Program-made: the position numbers and the translations under genes
NCBI GenBank assembly: GCA_002311385.1
Contig: DCAE01000135.1
Coordinates: 1-64,000, forward strand
DNA from: Dehalococcoidia bacterium UBA1141
Lineage (GTDB): Bacteria; Chloroflexota; Dehalococcoidia; Lucifugimonadales; UBA3495
Length of the DNA stretch: 64,000 nucleotides
Direction of reading: 5' to 3'
Shown: positions 15,713-24,393 of the stretch, piece after piece
How the letters are laid out: each line of letters starts with the position of its first letter
Numbering within the stretch: the stretch's first letter is position 1
Notes under the pieces: generated by a model
Told to the model about the DNA's origin: nothing
What the model saw: only the letters and a program-made list of their open reading frames with translations
The model's database searches: none

Positions 15713-18036
15713 GAGCATCACCGGCTGGGAGAGTCGCCGCTTTTCTGGCTGTCGTTTTTTTGACTACAGTGATTGCGGCATGTGGGGGCAACGCCACCGC
15801 TGCGCCCGACCCAGCCTTGGACCAAGACAAAGTTCGCGCTACAAACTTAGAGGAAGCCTCCAGTCAGTCCAGCAATCCTCCGACCTCCTCTAGCCAAGCC
15901 TCACCGACTTCATCCGTAGCAACGGCCTCGGCAACATTGACCGGTGTTTTGCCTGGCGCATTCTTCCCGCCAACACCAACTCCCAACCCGTCCAACTCCC
16001 CCTGGGTCCGCGAAAGATTAAGCGCCATAGCGCAAATCTACGGACTGACCGACGAGGGAATCGCACTGCTGGAAAGCCTGGATCTGCGTCAGATGCGAGG
16101 AGAGCCGGGGTTCTTCGGCAGCTTCGGCTTCAAGAGCTGGGCTGGGGTGGGTGAGGCCAAACCTCAAGGAGTGATGCACGAAATAGGTCATTCCTATTGG
16201 GGAGCTTTCCCAATTACCGGGATTCCAGACTTAACTTGGGATACCCCTCCCGGGGAGGAACGGTCTCCAGCCATGGAGAGTTACCACGCCGACATATTGA
16301 CGTTCATGGCCCAGCCTCCAGACCGTTTCGAGCTATTTCGCCAAAGGCTACGCAATCTGCCCGAGTTGTCCCAGAACAACACAGAGCCACTGTTCCACAA
16401 TCTTGAAGCAGGCATGGTCTATAGCACCGGTGGAAGCCTGTCTTTGGTGCCGCCCATCCTGCGGAAATACTGGGACCGGTTCCTCAATGACGGGCAGTTT
16501 GATTCCTGGTATCAAGCTGTGTCTTGGTTCAGCAGTCTCAGTGATGACAAAGGCTCCATAAACAATCGTTTCAGGGCCAACAATTTCCTGGGGTTTGAGC
16601 ACTTGGACCTGCGCGATTACGATTCGCTGACCACGCGGCAAGACGATGTCAGCGGAATATCGGTCCCGGCAGAAGTCCTGATAACCGAGGAAAGGCAAAG
16701 ACTGTTCGACCTTGCCGACCAATTCGATTTGCTCCTAGGAGACTCCCAGCAGGAAGAGCAATTCCAGTTCTGGCGGGGTTATCTGAGGGACAAGGTGGAG
16801 TTGCACGAGCTTCACCCAAGCTACCTATCCTCGTTGGATTTGCCCAGAGCCTCCAGCCTGGCTTTGGCCCTGGATTTTCTCATTAGCCTCAAGGGGCTGC
16901 AGCCTGAGCAGCAAGCGGAGAAGGTAATCGTCCGCTTGGCAGATGAGCCCTTTTTGGTGAATTTCCTGCCGGTTCTGGAAAACCGGGCCCTCTTGTTGAT
17001 TTTCGCCAGCGAAACCAGCTTGCCACAAGGAGAGACTCTTCAAGCCACAGCTAGTTTCGTTGACCGCTTGGAGCTTTTCGGTGGCTTGGTTGCGGAGGTG
17101 ATGGATGCTGGACGGGCCAACCCCCAGCAGGGCGCTGACGAGCTGAACCGTTTCCTGGAAGATACCGATTTTGAGCTAGTTCAAGACCTCCGCCTGTTCT
17201 TCGACCTCTTTCGCGGGGAGGATCCCGATACAGCCCGCCATGTGGTTCAGGAGCTGCGCAAAGAAACCATGAGGCGCTTGATGAAGCCTGTGCCAGCACA
17301 ACTACGGTTCACTCTGAGCGCGGATGACCTGTTGGAAAAGCTGGACATCACTGGAGAATCCAGGGTTTCAGATATAAAGCGTGGCCTTTCTTTGCTACTG
17401 GAGGAGCCGTCGGGCAACTTCATAATTGACGAGCCCTTCTTGACCGCCATGTACCAGGTTATCGCCGTTCGTAGTGGCGATAACCCCTCGGAAACACTGA
17501 CGGTCCTGCGGGACACGCTATTCCCTTTGGAAGGATTTATCCTCAATCAACCCTTGGCCGCTGCCACGTTGCTAAACAGCGATATTGATGCCGCCGTGGA
17601 ACTTCTGAGGCAGAGCGACCCTGTGGTTTCCCCACCAGCTAGGAACGTTTACCGCATGGTTCAAGAGGATGCGAAGTTTGCCGCTCGACTGGTAGGCGCA
17701 TTGAACGATATTGAGGAGATGGATTTGGTCGTGGAATCGATCGCCTATCTGGCCTATGACAAAGCCCGTCAGGAGCGTGTGCCCAGCCTACCCATCTCAT
17801 TGGAACAGGATGGCAAGTACCTGGCGGACTTGGCCGACCAACTAGGCGAAGATGTTTTAACGGAGCGGCTGAGCGAGGCCTTTAGCTTGTACCGGCAACG
17901 GGCATCTTCGGGTCAAGTAGCAGAGGATTTTCTGGTGGAATTTCGGGCCACCCTGGATGCAGCGGCGGCCACCATATCCGTATCCACCGTCCATGACGAC
18001 CTAACCAGGATTATTTCAGCGGCAGCTGGAGACTAG
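15709..18036 (+). CDS. Lipoprotein with HEXXH zinc-protease motif (CTG start proposed)
   Basis: A 775-residue protein. The nearest conventional start (TTG at 15760) would leave only seven residues before the lipobox Cys. The same frame extends upstream to CTG at 15709, which overlaps the previous stop as CTGA and has AAGGAG seven bases before it. From there the protein has a full lipoprotein signal (MRASPAGRVAAF core, lipobox VIAAC). After a Ser/Thr-rich linker comes GVMHEIGHSYWG (HEXXH, about residue 160), so a membrane-anchored zinc metalloprotease is likely. A Glu in AMESYHADI may be the third ligand. The rest is helical with no recognised domain. It overlaps the convergent exchanger gene by 26 bp. 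Confidence 0.7.
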   Translation: MRASPAGRVAAFLAVVFLTTVIAACGGNATAAPDPALDQDKVRATNLEEASSQSSNPPTSSSQASPTSSVATASATLTGVLPGAFFPPTPTPNPSNSPWVRERLSAIAQIYGLTDEGIALLESLDLRQMRGEPGFFGSFGFKSWAGVGEAKPQGVMHEIGHSYWGAFPITGIPDLTWDTPPGEERSPAMESYHADILTFMAQPPDRFELFRQRLRNLPELSQNNTEPLFHNLEAGMVYSTGGSLSLVPPILRKYWDRFLNDGQFDSWYQAVSWFSSLSDDKGSINNRFRANNFLGFEHLDLRDYDSLTTRQDDVSGISVPAEVLITEERQRLFDLADQFDLLLGDSQQEEQFQFWRGYLRDKVELHELHPSYLSSLDLPRASSLALALDFLISLKGLQPEQQAEKVIVRLADEPFLVNFLPVLENRALLLIFASETSLPQGETLQATASFVDRLELFGGLVAEVMDAGRANPQQGADELNRFLEDTDFELVQDLRLFFDLFRGEDPDTARHVVQELRKETMRRLMKPVPAQLRFTLSADDLLEKLDITGESRVSDIKRGLSLLLEEPSGNFIIDEPFLTAMYQVIAVRSGDNPSETLTVLRDTLFPLEGFILNQPLAAATLLNSDIDAAVELLRQSDPVVSPPARNVYRMVQEDAKFAARLVGALNDIEEMDLVVESIAYLAYDKARQERVPSLPISLEQDGKYLADLADQLGEDVLTERLSEAFSLYRQRASSGQVAEDFLVEFRATLDAAAATISVSTVHDDLTRIISAAAGD

Positions 18037-19075
18037 CCGGAGTTGTGGCTTTTGCTTGGCCATCCTCATCATCCTCGGAGGTCCCGAGGGCGATGACAGC
18101 CGCAGCTCCAGCTATGTAGGTTGACGCCATCAGCGCCAAAACGGCGGCTATGATAGTTTTCTTGATTCGGTTGCGGGCTAAGATGAGAACCCCACCGGCC
18201 AGGATGAGAGCTATAGCCACGCCACCAGCTGCGAAGTGGGCCGGTTCCGTTTGGTTCCCCAAGATACCGCCACGGTAGAAAATATCGGCATAGAACAGAA
18301 TTGTCACGTTGAAGGCGCAACTCCCATAGAGGCCAGCGACACCTAAATCGAAGGCTCCTATGCGCGCTGCGGCTATGGTTGATGCCGCCTCCGGCATGGT
18401 AGTAACGAAGGACACAGCAAGAATGCCCAGCGTACTTGATGCCACGCCGGTGATATCGGCGATTTCATCGGTGCTCCAAGCCAGGAAAACTCCCGCCACC
18501 ACTACTCCTGCCGATACCAACCCGAACAGGAACCAGGCTTTTTTCAAGGTCATGCCTGGGTCTACTTCTTCGTCATCTTCGCTGCCCGCTGGGCGGGTCT
18601 CGTAAACCACTTTCATGCCGACCACAAAGATAGCCAGCAGGACCACCGAGGATAAGCCCACCTGCCAAAGTTCAAAGTCCATCTTGAAAGCGCCAAATAT
18701 CACCGCAGCGGAGGTCATGACGGCTGCGACAAGTATCAAGTAACCCTGCTCCGGGGCCACCTTCTCGATGAAACGCTTGCCCCCAAAGGCCAGCGCCACC
18801 ATGGATAGGGTGAACATGTTGAGCATGTTGGCGCCGAGGACGTTGCCCACCGCCAGTTCCGGATTAGGCGGGTCGAGGCGCACCGCAGTGATGTTGGTGG
18901 CAAGCTCCGGCAGAGATGTTGCCAAGGCCACCAGCAGGCTGCCCACAAACAACCGGCCCCAACCGGTGAGGGTCGCTAGGGCATCGCCGTAGACCGCCAG
19001 TTTGGCGCCGCAGAAAATGACCAACCCCGCGCTGCCCGCAAAAACAGCTAACGCAACTGCCAGGTCACCGCCCAT
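18011..19075 (-). CDS. Sodium/calcium exchanger family (CaCA) membrane protein
   Basis: A 354-residue membrane protein with about ten hydrophobic segments. It has the two alpha repeats of cation/Ca2+ exchangers: GSLLVALATSLPELATN (about residues 45-61) and GILAVSFVTTMPEAAST (about 215-231), each with the acidic residue used for ion binding. A charged cytoplasmic loop (RPAGSEDDEEVDP, about 160-172) joins the halves. The protein probably exports Ca2+ in exchange for Na+ or H+. Start is ATG at 19075. The 3' end overlaps the convergent lipoprotein gene by 26 bp. Confidence 0.87.
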   Translation of the reverse strand: MGGDLAVALAVFAGSAGLVIFCGAKLAVYGDALATLTGWGRLFVGSLLVALATSLPELATNITAVRLDPPNPELAVGNVLGANMLNMFTLSMVALAFGGKRFIEKVAPEQGYLILVAAVMTSAAVIFGAFKMDFELWQVGLSSVVLLAIFVVGMKVVYETRPAGSEDDEEVDPGMTLKKAWFLFGLVSAGVVVAGVFLAWSTDEIADITGVASSTLGILAVSFVTTMPEAASTIAAARIGAFDLGVAGLYGSCAFNVTILFYADIFYRGGILGNQTEPAHFAAGGVAIALILAGGVLILARNRIKKTIIAAVLALMASTYIAGAAAVIALGTSEDDEDGQAKATTPASLQLPLK

Positions 19076-19120
19076 AATTTATTACCTTTTGGCACATATT
19101 TGTGCGTTGCTTAGTATTTT

Positions 19121-19148
19121 ATTGCAGCGTCTTTATTGCTGCGTCTTT
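19121..19148. repeat. Short tandem repeat (2 x 14 bp)
   Basis: Two adjacent copies of ATTGCWGCGTCTTT, differing at one base, in the gap between the exchanger gene and leuB. No function is apparent. Confidence 0.5.
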
Positions 19149-19184
19149 GGACAGGAATGATCCCGTGTAATGAACCTGTCTAGA

Positions 19185-20279
19185 TTAACCGGAGATTGCC
19201 GCAGTGATTAGGTCGCCCATCTCTGTCGTGCTAACCGTTTTCGTGCCTGCAACCGCAATGTCAGCTGTACGGGAACCGTTGGCCAACACTTGGTCCACTG
19301 CACGCTCCACGCTGGCAGCCTCTTTGGTAAGGCCCAAAGAATAACGGGCCATCATGGCCACACTCAATATGCTGCCTATTGGGTTTGCTATCCCTTGACC
19401 GGCGATGTCCGGGGCGGTGCCGTGAATAGGTTCGTAAAGCCCCAGGGTCCTTTTCCCTGTCACCGGCACTTCGGACAGGCTGGCGGAGGGAAGCACACCC
19501 ATGGATGCCGCCAACATGGACGCTTCGTCGGTGAGGATATCTCCGAAGGTATTTTCAGAAACTATCACGTCGAATTGGGCTGGTCGCTGAATCAACTGCA
19601 TGGCGCAGGAATCCACTAACACGTGGCTCAATTCCACATCGGAATACTCTTCGCCCAGTTGGGTGGCCACCTGACGCCACAACCTGGAGCACTCCAGTAC
19701 GTTTGCCTTGTCCACCGAAGCGAGTCTACCCTGGCGGCTTCGGGCCAATTCAAAGCCCACCCGCAAGATTCGCTCAATCTCGGCTTCGCTGTAGCGCATG
19801 GTGTCCACGGCGGTCCAGCCTTGGGGGGTCTCGTGGCGGGCCTTGGGCTCGGCGTAATATAGCCCTCCCGTCAGTTCCCGAACCACCACCATGTCGACGC
19901 CCTCCAGCACTTCGGGTTTCAGGCTGCTGGAATCGGCCAGCCAAGAGTTCACCTTGACCGGTCTGATATTGGCGAACACCCCCATATGGGAGCGCAGTTG
20001 AAGTATGGCATCTTCAGGGCGGACGGTGGCATCGGGGTCGTCCCACTTGGGTCCACCCACGGCGCCAAACAGCACACCATCGACGGCCTGGGTTAAATCT
20101 CTGACTTCAGGCAACAGGGCGACGCCATGTTTGTCGATGGAAATTCCGCCAACGTCGCCGTGCTCTAAGGTGAAGTTGTGCCCAAACGCCCGGCCCACCG
20201 CTTCCAAGACTTTGACGCCTTCGGTGGTGACCTCCGGGCCAATGCCGTCGCCGGGTAAGACCGCAATCTTAAAATCCAC
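19185..20279 (-). CDS. leuB: 3-isopropylmalate dehydrogenase
   Basis: Oxidises and decarboxylates 3-isopropylmalate in leucine synthesis, using NAD+. The protein has 364 residues from GTG at 20279. I prefer this to ATG at 20285 because AGGAG then lies seven bases away rather than one. Motifs are AVLPGDGIGPEV at the N-terminus, LRSHMGVFANIRPVK, RELTGGLYYAEPK, DKANVLECSRLWR, and the C-terminal GLYEPIHGTAPDIAGQGIANPIG that binds NAD. No other leu gene is in the window. The gene is preceded by a repeat-containing gap of about 500 bp. Confidence 0.95.
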   Translation of the reverse strand: MDFKIAVLPGDGIGPEVTTEGVKVLEAVGRAFGHNFTLEHGDVGGISIDKHGVALLPEVRDLTQAVDGVLFGAVGGPKWDDPDATVRPEDAILQLRSHMGVFANIRPVKVNSWLADSSSLKPEVLEGVDMVVVRELTGGLYYAEPKARHETPQGWTAVDTMRYSEAEIERILRVGFELARSRQGRLASVDKANVLECSRLWRQVATQLGEEYSDVELSHVLVDSCAMQLIQRPAQFDVIVSENTFGDILTDEASMLAASMGVLPSASLSEVPVTGKRTLGLYEPIHGTAPDIAGQGIANPIGSILSVAMMARYSLGLTKEAASVERAVDQVLANGSRTADIAVAGTKTVSTTEMGDLITAAISG

Positions 20280-20565
20280 GCACATGCTCCTGAGCTAACC
20301 GATATTGGTAATGTTAATTCCCAGTGAAACGAAGCTCCGAAGGCCCTGCGAGAAACCGGCCGTGTCGCCCGAAACGATATAGCTGCTTCGCCGATGAAAC
20401 AGTATACATACATGCCCGCATTCCATCAAACAAGCCGTTAATCAAGCGATCAATCACGGTGTCAACCACCGGGCTAGATGGGCGCTGTTGCAATTTTCTG
20501 CTAGTAGGTTTTATCCAGCTTTTTAGCCATGATTAACTCCCAGCATTTTCGTCTCAACGGCGGAG

Positions 20566-20630
20566 GCCGGTGTCCAGGAATCCCCGAAGTTCAGACATTC
20601 TCTGGATTCCAGCCTTCGCCGGAATGACGG
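20566..20630 (+). repeat. Dispersed intergenic repeat, copy 1
   Basis: A unit of about 65 bp with GGTGTCCAGGAA at one end and CTGGATTCC..CGCCGGAATGACGG at the other. Related copies lie at 42395-42458 (reverse), 50317-50384 and 58510-58541. The end part contains a short palindrome (GCCTTCGCCGG-type) and resembles intergenic repeats widespread in environmental bacterial genomes. Confidence 0.65.
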
Positions 20631-20679
20631 ATGGGAGCCGGGACGGATGGGAGCGGAAATGACCGATGGGAGCCGGAAC
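20626..20679. repeat. Imperfect tandem repeat, 3 units of 16-19 bp
   Basis: Three consecutive units start with GACSGATGGGAGC and differ in their last bases. They directly follow dispersed-repeat copy 1 and appear to grow out of its GACGG end. Confidence 0.6.
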
Positions 20680-20802
20680 GACGGAGTGGTCCGATATAGC
20701 GGATGAGGATTGATACTCACCAGCCAGGCTGCGGTTTTCTTGCCAATTTCCCAGCCGTTGGTCTATCATCCAGCTAGCTTCCGGCGACTCCACCCCAGGT
20801 AT

Positions 20803-22299
20803 ATGCGACTAAGAGGCGGCGTTTCTAAAGTGGAAACTCAAGTCCCCAAGATTGACATCGACGAGTTCATCCAGCAACTAAAGGGTATGGTCGGCGGGGC
20901 CAACGTGCTGCACCACCCGGATGACCTGCTGGTGTTCGAGTACGACGGTTCCATCGACCGTGGAATGCCCGAAGTCGTGGTCTTTCCTCGCTCCGCCGAG
21001 GAAGTCCAAAAGATAATCAGCTTGGCCTACATGATAGGCGTGTCCGTGGTTGGCCGGGGCTCCGGCACGGGCCTCAGCGGCGGAGCAATCTCACCGCCTG
21101 GTGGGATTCAGGTTGCTTTCACTCGCATGAAGTCCATCTTGGAGTTGGACGAGGAAAACCGAACCGTCATCGTCGAGCCAGGCGTAATTAACTTGGACCT
21201 GGACAACTACGCCCGGAAATTCGGCCTGCGCTACGCTCCCGACCCTTCCAGTCAGAGAGCATGCAGCATCGGCGGCAATGTAGCGGAAAACGCTGGCGGT
21301 CCCCACTGCCTGGCCTACGGTACTACCACCAACCACGTTTTGGGCATGGAGGTAGTGCTGGAGGACGGCACGGCAGTGACTTTCGGGAGCATGGGAAGTT
21401 CTGAAAACCGACCGGTGAACGATGTCCCAGGCTACGACCTGCGCGGCGTATTTATAGGCTCGGAAGGCACCTTTGGCATCGTAACCAAAGTGGCCCTCCG
21501 ATTATTGCCTTTGCCCGAGACTGTAAAGACCTACTTGGGCGTGTTCCCCGATGTGGACACGGCCTGCACCGCAGTTTCAGCAGTCATTGGCCATGGAATC
21601 GTGCCAGCAGCCTTAGAGATGATTGATGCCCTGAGCATCAAGGCCGTGCAGAATATGACCGACCTGGGTTACCCGGAAGACGCCGGGGCGGTGTTGCTGA
21701 TAGAACTGGAAGGACTAAAAGAAGAGGTTGAAGAGATTGGGGCCGAGGTGGAAGCGGCTCTTTGGGAAACCCAAGCAACCCAGGTCAAGGTTGCCGAGGA
21801 GGAAAGCGAGCGAATGGCGCTCTGGGCTGGGCGAAAAGGAGCTCTGGGCGCTTTGGGTAGCTTGGCGCCCAACTATTACCTGATTGACGGTGTGGTGCCC
21901 CGCACTCAGCTCGCCCAAGTACTGCGCCAAGTCGCCGGTCTCAGCGAGAAGTACGGGATTCAGATTGCCAACGTCTTTCACGCTGGCGATGGCAACCTAC
22001 ACCCCTGCTTGCTTTTCGATGAGCGTCAGCCCGGCGCTTTGGACACCATCATCGCAGCAGGGGCAGAGGTCTTGAAAATCTGCGTTGACGCCGGCGGCAG
22101 CCTTACCGGCGAGCACGGGGTGGGTCTGGAGAAAAAGAACCAGATGCCCTTGGTGTTTACCGACGACGACATGGCGGCCATGATTCAGGTCAGAGACGCC
22201 TTCGCGCCCGCCAACCGGTTGAATCCTGGTAAGATTTTCCCCGGCGGCCCGGACCACAAACCCGCCGCCCACCATGCCCCCAAAGGCATGACGGTTTAG
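20803..22299 (+). CDS. glcD: Glycolate oxidase subunit GlcD (FAD-linked oxidase)
   Basis: FAD-containing catalytic subunit that oxidises glycolate (or D-lactate) to glyoxylate. About 498 residues from ATG at 20803, with GTG at 20830 as alternative. The PCMH FAD-binding domain shows VFPRSAEEVQKII, VGRGSGTGLSGGAISP and SIGGNVAENAGGPHCLAYGTT. The C-terminal FAD-oxidase domain shows IANVFHAGDGNLHP and GGSLTGEHGVGLEK, with the metal/substrate His residues. Codons before 20803 are unlike the family. glcE and glcF follow on the same strand with a 690-bp gap in between, together making the three-subunit enzyme. Confidence 0.92.
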   Translation: MRLRGGVSKVETQVPKIDIDEFIQQLKGMVGGANVLHHPDDLLVFEYDGSIDRGMPEVVVFPRSAEEVQKIISLAYMIGVSVVGRGSGTGLSGGAISPPGGIQVAFTRMKSILELDEENRTVIVEPGVINLDLDNYARKFGLRYAPDPSSQRACSIGGNVAENAGGPHCLAYGTTTNHVLGMEVVLEDGTAVTFGSMGSSENRPVNDVPGYDLRGVFIGSEGTFGIVTKVALRLLPLPETVKTYLGVFPDVDTACTAVSAVIGHGIVPAALEMIDALSIKAVQNMTDLGYPEDAGAVLLIELEGLKEEVEEIGAEVEAALWETQATQVKVAEEESERMALWAGRKGALGALGSLAPNYYLIDGVVPRTQLAQVLRQVAGLSEKYGIQIANVFHAGDGNLHPCLLFDERQPGALDTIIAAGAEVLKICVDAGGSLTGEHGVGLEKKNQMPLVFTDDDMAAMIQVRDAFAPANRLNPGKIFPGGPDHKPAAHHAPKGMTV

Positions 22300-22379
22300 A
22301 ATCTACTAGTCTGATTGCCACCAATCGTTCAGTCTCCGCTAACGCAGTTTGATGTGAAGCTAGAAGCCTTGCCCCAAAA

Positions 22380-22457
22380 CTGTCATTCTGAGGAGTGAAG
22401 CGACGAAGAATCTCTTGGTTCAGGCGTAAAGATTCTTCGCTTCGCTCAGAATGACAG
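22380..22457. repeat. Intergenic element with 13-bp inverted ends
   Basis: A 78-bp element bounded by CTGTCATTCTGAG and its exact complement CTCAGAATGACAG. Inside, the arms continue as an imperfect inverted repeat (GCGACGAAGAATCT and AGATTCTTCGC). It can form a long hairpin and resembles small non-autonomous elements common in bacteria. Only one copy is in the window. Confidence 0.65.
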
Positions 22458-22571
22458 TCCTACGGAGATTTTTGAGGCAAAGCCGAAGCTAGACAACCCA
22501 ATTTGGCCCTTCTTGCTCGTCTTCCTTCTCCCTTTAACTACGGGGCTGGCCAGTGACTGCGGGGCTGGTCA

Positions 22572-22965
22572 GTGATTGCGGCGCTGGCCAGCTTTGGCGT
22601 CCTGGCGGAAATACCCCAATGCGGAAGCGACGAAAAGTGGTGGAAAGCAATGCATGTGCGTCCGGCTTTCCTGCCCGGTGTTGTGAGCCTTATTCCTCTA
22701 GCCTGGATGTTCTCATCGTCCCTGCCAGCCAGGCAAGCAGGCGGCATCGCCGGATTTATGCGCCGCGCAATTTGCTTTGCCCCAAGCGTCGGTAGCCTAT
22801 TATGCCGCTGTTGCCGGAGCGGGCGGTCAGATAGGCAATCCTTCGTGCAGCGTATCCATGTTCTTGCTACCTTGGCTGGTGCCTAGTATGGTTATACTCT
22901 GGATGGGCTGCCTTATCATGAATACCATCGCTCTACGAAAATTGACCAGCCAAATCCAGCCCTAA
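22572..22965 (+). pseudogene. Frameshifted small membrane-protein gene
   Basis: Two overlapping frames give a coherent membrane protein only if joined. The first (from GTG at 22572) reads IAALASFGVLAEI, then LPGVVSLIPLAWMF, up to MRRAICF. The second continues from 22777 with LPQASVAYYAAVAGAGG and a hydrophobic FLLPWLVPSMVILWMGC segment, ending at TAA. The shift lies in the TTT run at 22776-22778, where one base too many is present. The joined protein would have 130 residues. Codon use looks coding on both sides. I do not recognise the family. It lies between glcD and glcE, so it may once have been part of that operon. Decay or a sequencing error is possible. Confidence 0.4.
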
Positions 22966-22991
22966 CTTCAAAGTGTCGAGAATAGCCCACA

Positions 22992-24368
22992 TTGAAACAG
23001 TTCTCCCTGCCTGAAAATTTGACCACCTCGCTCGAACCCGAGGCAATCGTCGCTGAAGAGCGGCTTGCGGATTTCGCCGTTGACGGAATCACTCCTCAGG
23101 GAGCTCTGAAGCCAAAGGACCGGCAAGCAACCTCGGAGATTATGGGTTGGGCATCGAGCCAGAGAATCACCGTTTTCCCCAGGGGCGGCGGCACCCAACT
23201 GGCCTTGGGCAACGTGCCCCAAGAAGTTGGCCTGGTTTTGGACCTGAGCCAGCAATCGAGAATGTTGGATTACCAGCCCGCCGACCTGACTGCCACCGTG
23301 GAGGCGGGAATCACACTGGGGCAGCTACAACGGGAGTTAGCTGCAGGCGGGAAGTTCCTGCCCATTGAAGCCCCCATGGCCGACACGGCCACCATTGGCG
23401 GTATCTTGGCGGCCAACGCCAGCGGGCCCTTGAGATACTCCCAACGCCAACCCCGAGACTGGCTAATCGGCATCTCGGTGGTGGGGTCCAACGGCACAGA
23501 AACCAAAGCCGGTGGCAAGGTGGTCAAGAACGTCACCGGCTATGATCTAAACAAACTCTACACCGGGTCGATGGGCACGCTGGGTGTGATTGTGGAGGCC
23601 ACTTTCAAGCTTTCGCCTTCTCCCACCGCCCACGGAGTACTTGTTGCCCGGTTTCCCGGTACCTCCCAAGCGATTGCAGCCAGCACGAAGCTGCTGGGGC
23701 AACTCTTCCGGCCACAAGGGATACAGGTCATCGACGGTCAGGCTGCCCAGCACTTGGATATAGAACAGGGGATGCTGGAAACGCTCGGAACCGGCGAGGC
23801 ATTGGCTTTGGCTTTCTTTTCAGGAAGGCCCAATGCGGTTCAGAGGCAATTGGAAGACACCACGAATCTGCTCACGGAAGGCGGTTCAACGGGCGGCCGT
23901 TCAATCGAAGTGGCCACTCTAAACGAGGCCCAAGGGCATTCGTTGACGAAGAGTGTTTGTGACCTTGGTTGGAGCCCTGACACCCAGCCTTACTTGAGCA
24001 TCAAAGCCAACCTGCCACCATCGGTATTGTCCGCAGTGATTGACCGGTGCCTCCAAGAGTCTAATCTGGGCCTGCCTCCGGGTGTTTTGGCCGATCCTGG
24101 ATTCGGTCAGGTACGATTGTTCTGGTGGGCGGGGTCGGTGAGCGATTGGCTGGATGATGGGGCGGTTCTGCAGGCGATACTAAAGATTCGCGGAATAGTT
24201 AGGGAGGCAGGCGGGAATACGCTGGTAGAATTTTGCCCTCTAACACTGAAGAAGGAGATTGACGTGTGGGGAGACCAACCCGGCGGGATGGATGTGATGC
24301 ACCGGCTCAAACAGAAATTTGACCCGTTGGGAATCATGAGCCCTGGCCGGTTCGTGGGGAAGATTTAG
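22992..24368 (+). CDS. glcE: Glycolate oxidase subunit GlcE (FAD-binding)
   Basis: Second FAD-binding subunit of glycolate oxidase. A 458-residue protein from TTG at 22992, with a PCMH domain: VFPRGGGTQLALGN, TATVEAGITLGQLQREL, ATIGGILAANASGPLRYSQR and NVTGYDLNKLYTGSMGTLGVI. It lacks the full C-terminal catalytic domain of GlcD, as usual for GlcE. Longer than E. coli GlcE (350 residues), like other Chloroflexota versions. glcF starts 25 bp after its stop, so they are cotranscribed. The complex works at the cytoplasmic face of the membrane and passes electrons to the quinone pool through GlcF. Confidence 0.9.
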   Translation: MKQFSLPENLTTSLEPEAIVAEERLADFAVDGITPQGALKPKDRQATSEIMGWASSQRITVFPRGGGTQLALGNVPQEVGLVLDLSQQSRMLDYQPADLTATVEAGITLGQLQRELAAGGKFLPIEAPMADTATIGGILAANASGPLRYSQRQPRDWLIGISVVGSNGTETKAGGKVVKNVTGYDLNKLYTGSMGTLGVIVEATFKLSPSPTAHGVLVARFPGTSQAIAASTKLLGQLFRPQGIQVIDGQAAQHLDIEQGMLETLGTGEALALAFFSGRPNAVQRQLEDTTNLLTEGGSTGGRSIEVATLNEAQGHSLTKSVCDLGWSPDTQPYLSIKANLPPSVLSAVIDRCLQESNLGLPPGVLADPGFGQVRLFWWAGSVSDWLDDGAVLQAILKIRGIVREAGGNTLVEFCPLTLKKEIDVWGDQPGGMDVMHRLKQKFDPLGIMSPGRFVGKI

Positions 24369-24393
24369 GGGAAGATTTAATGGACAAGATTTA

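Noticed and set aside
20626..20679. CRISPR-like tandem units
   Set aside because: Units are 16-19 bp, contiguous and without spacers, and no cas gene is in the window.
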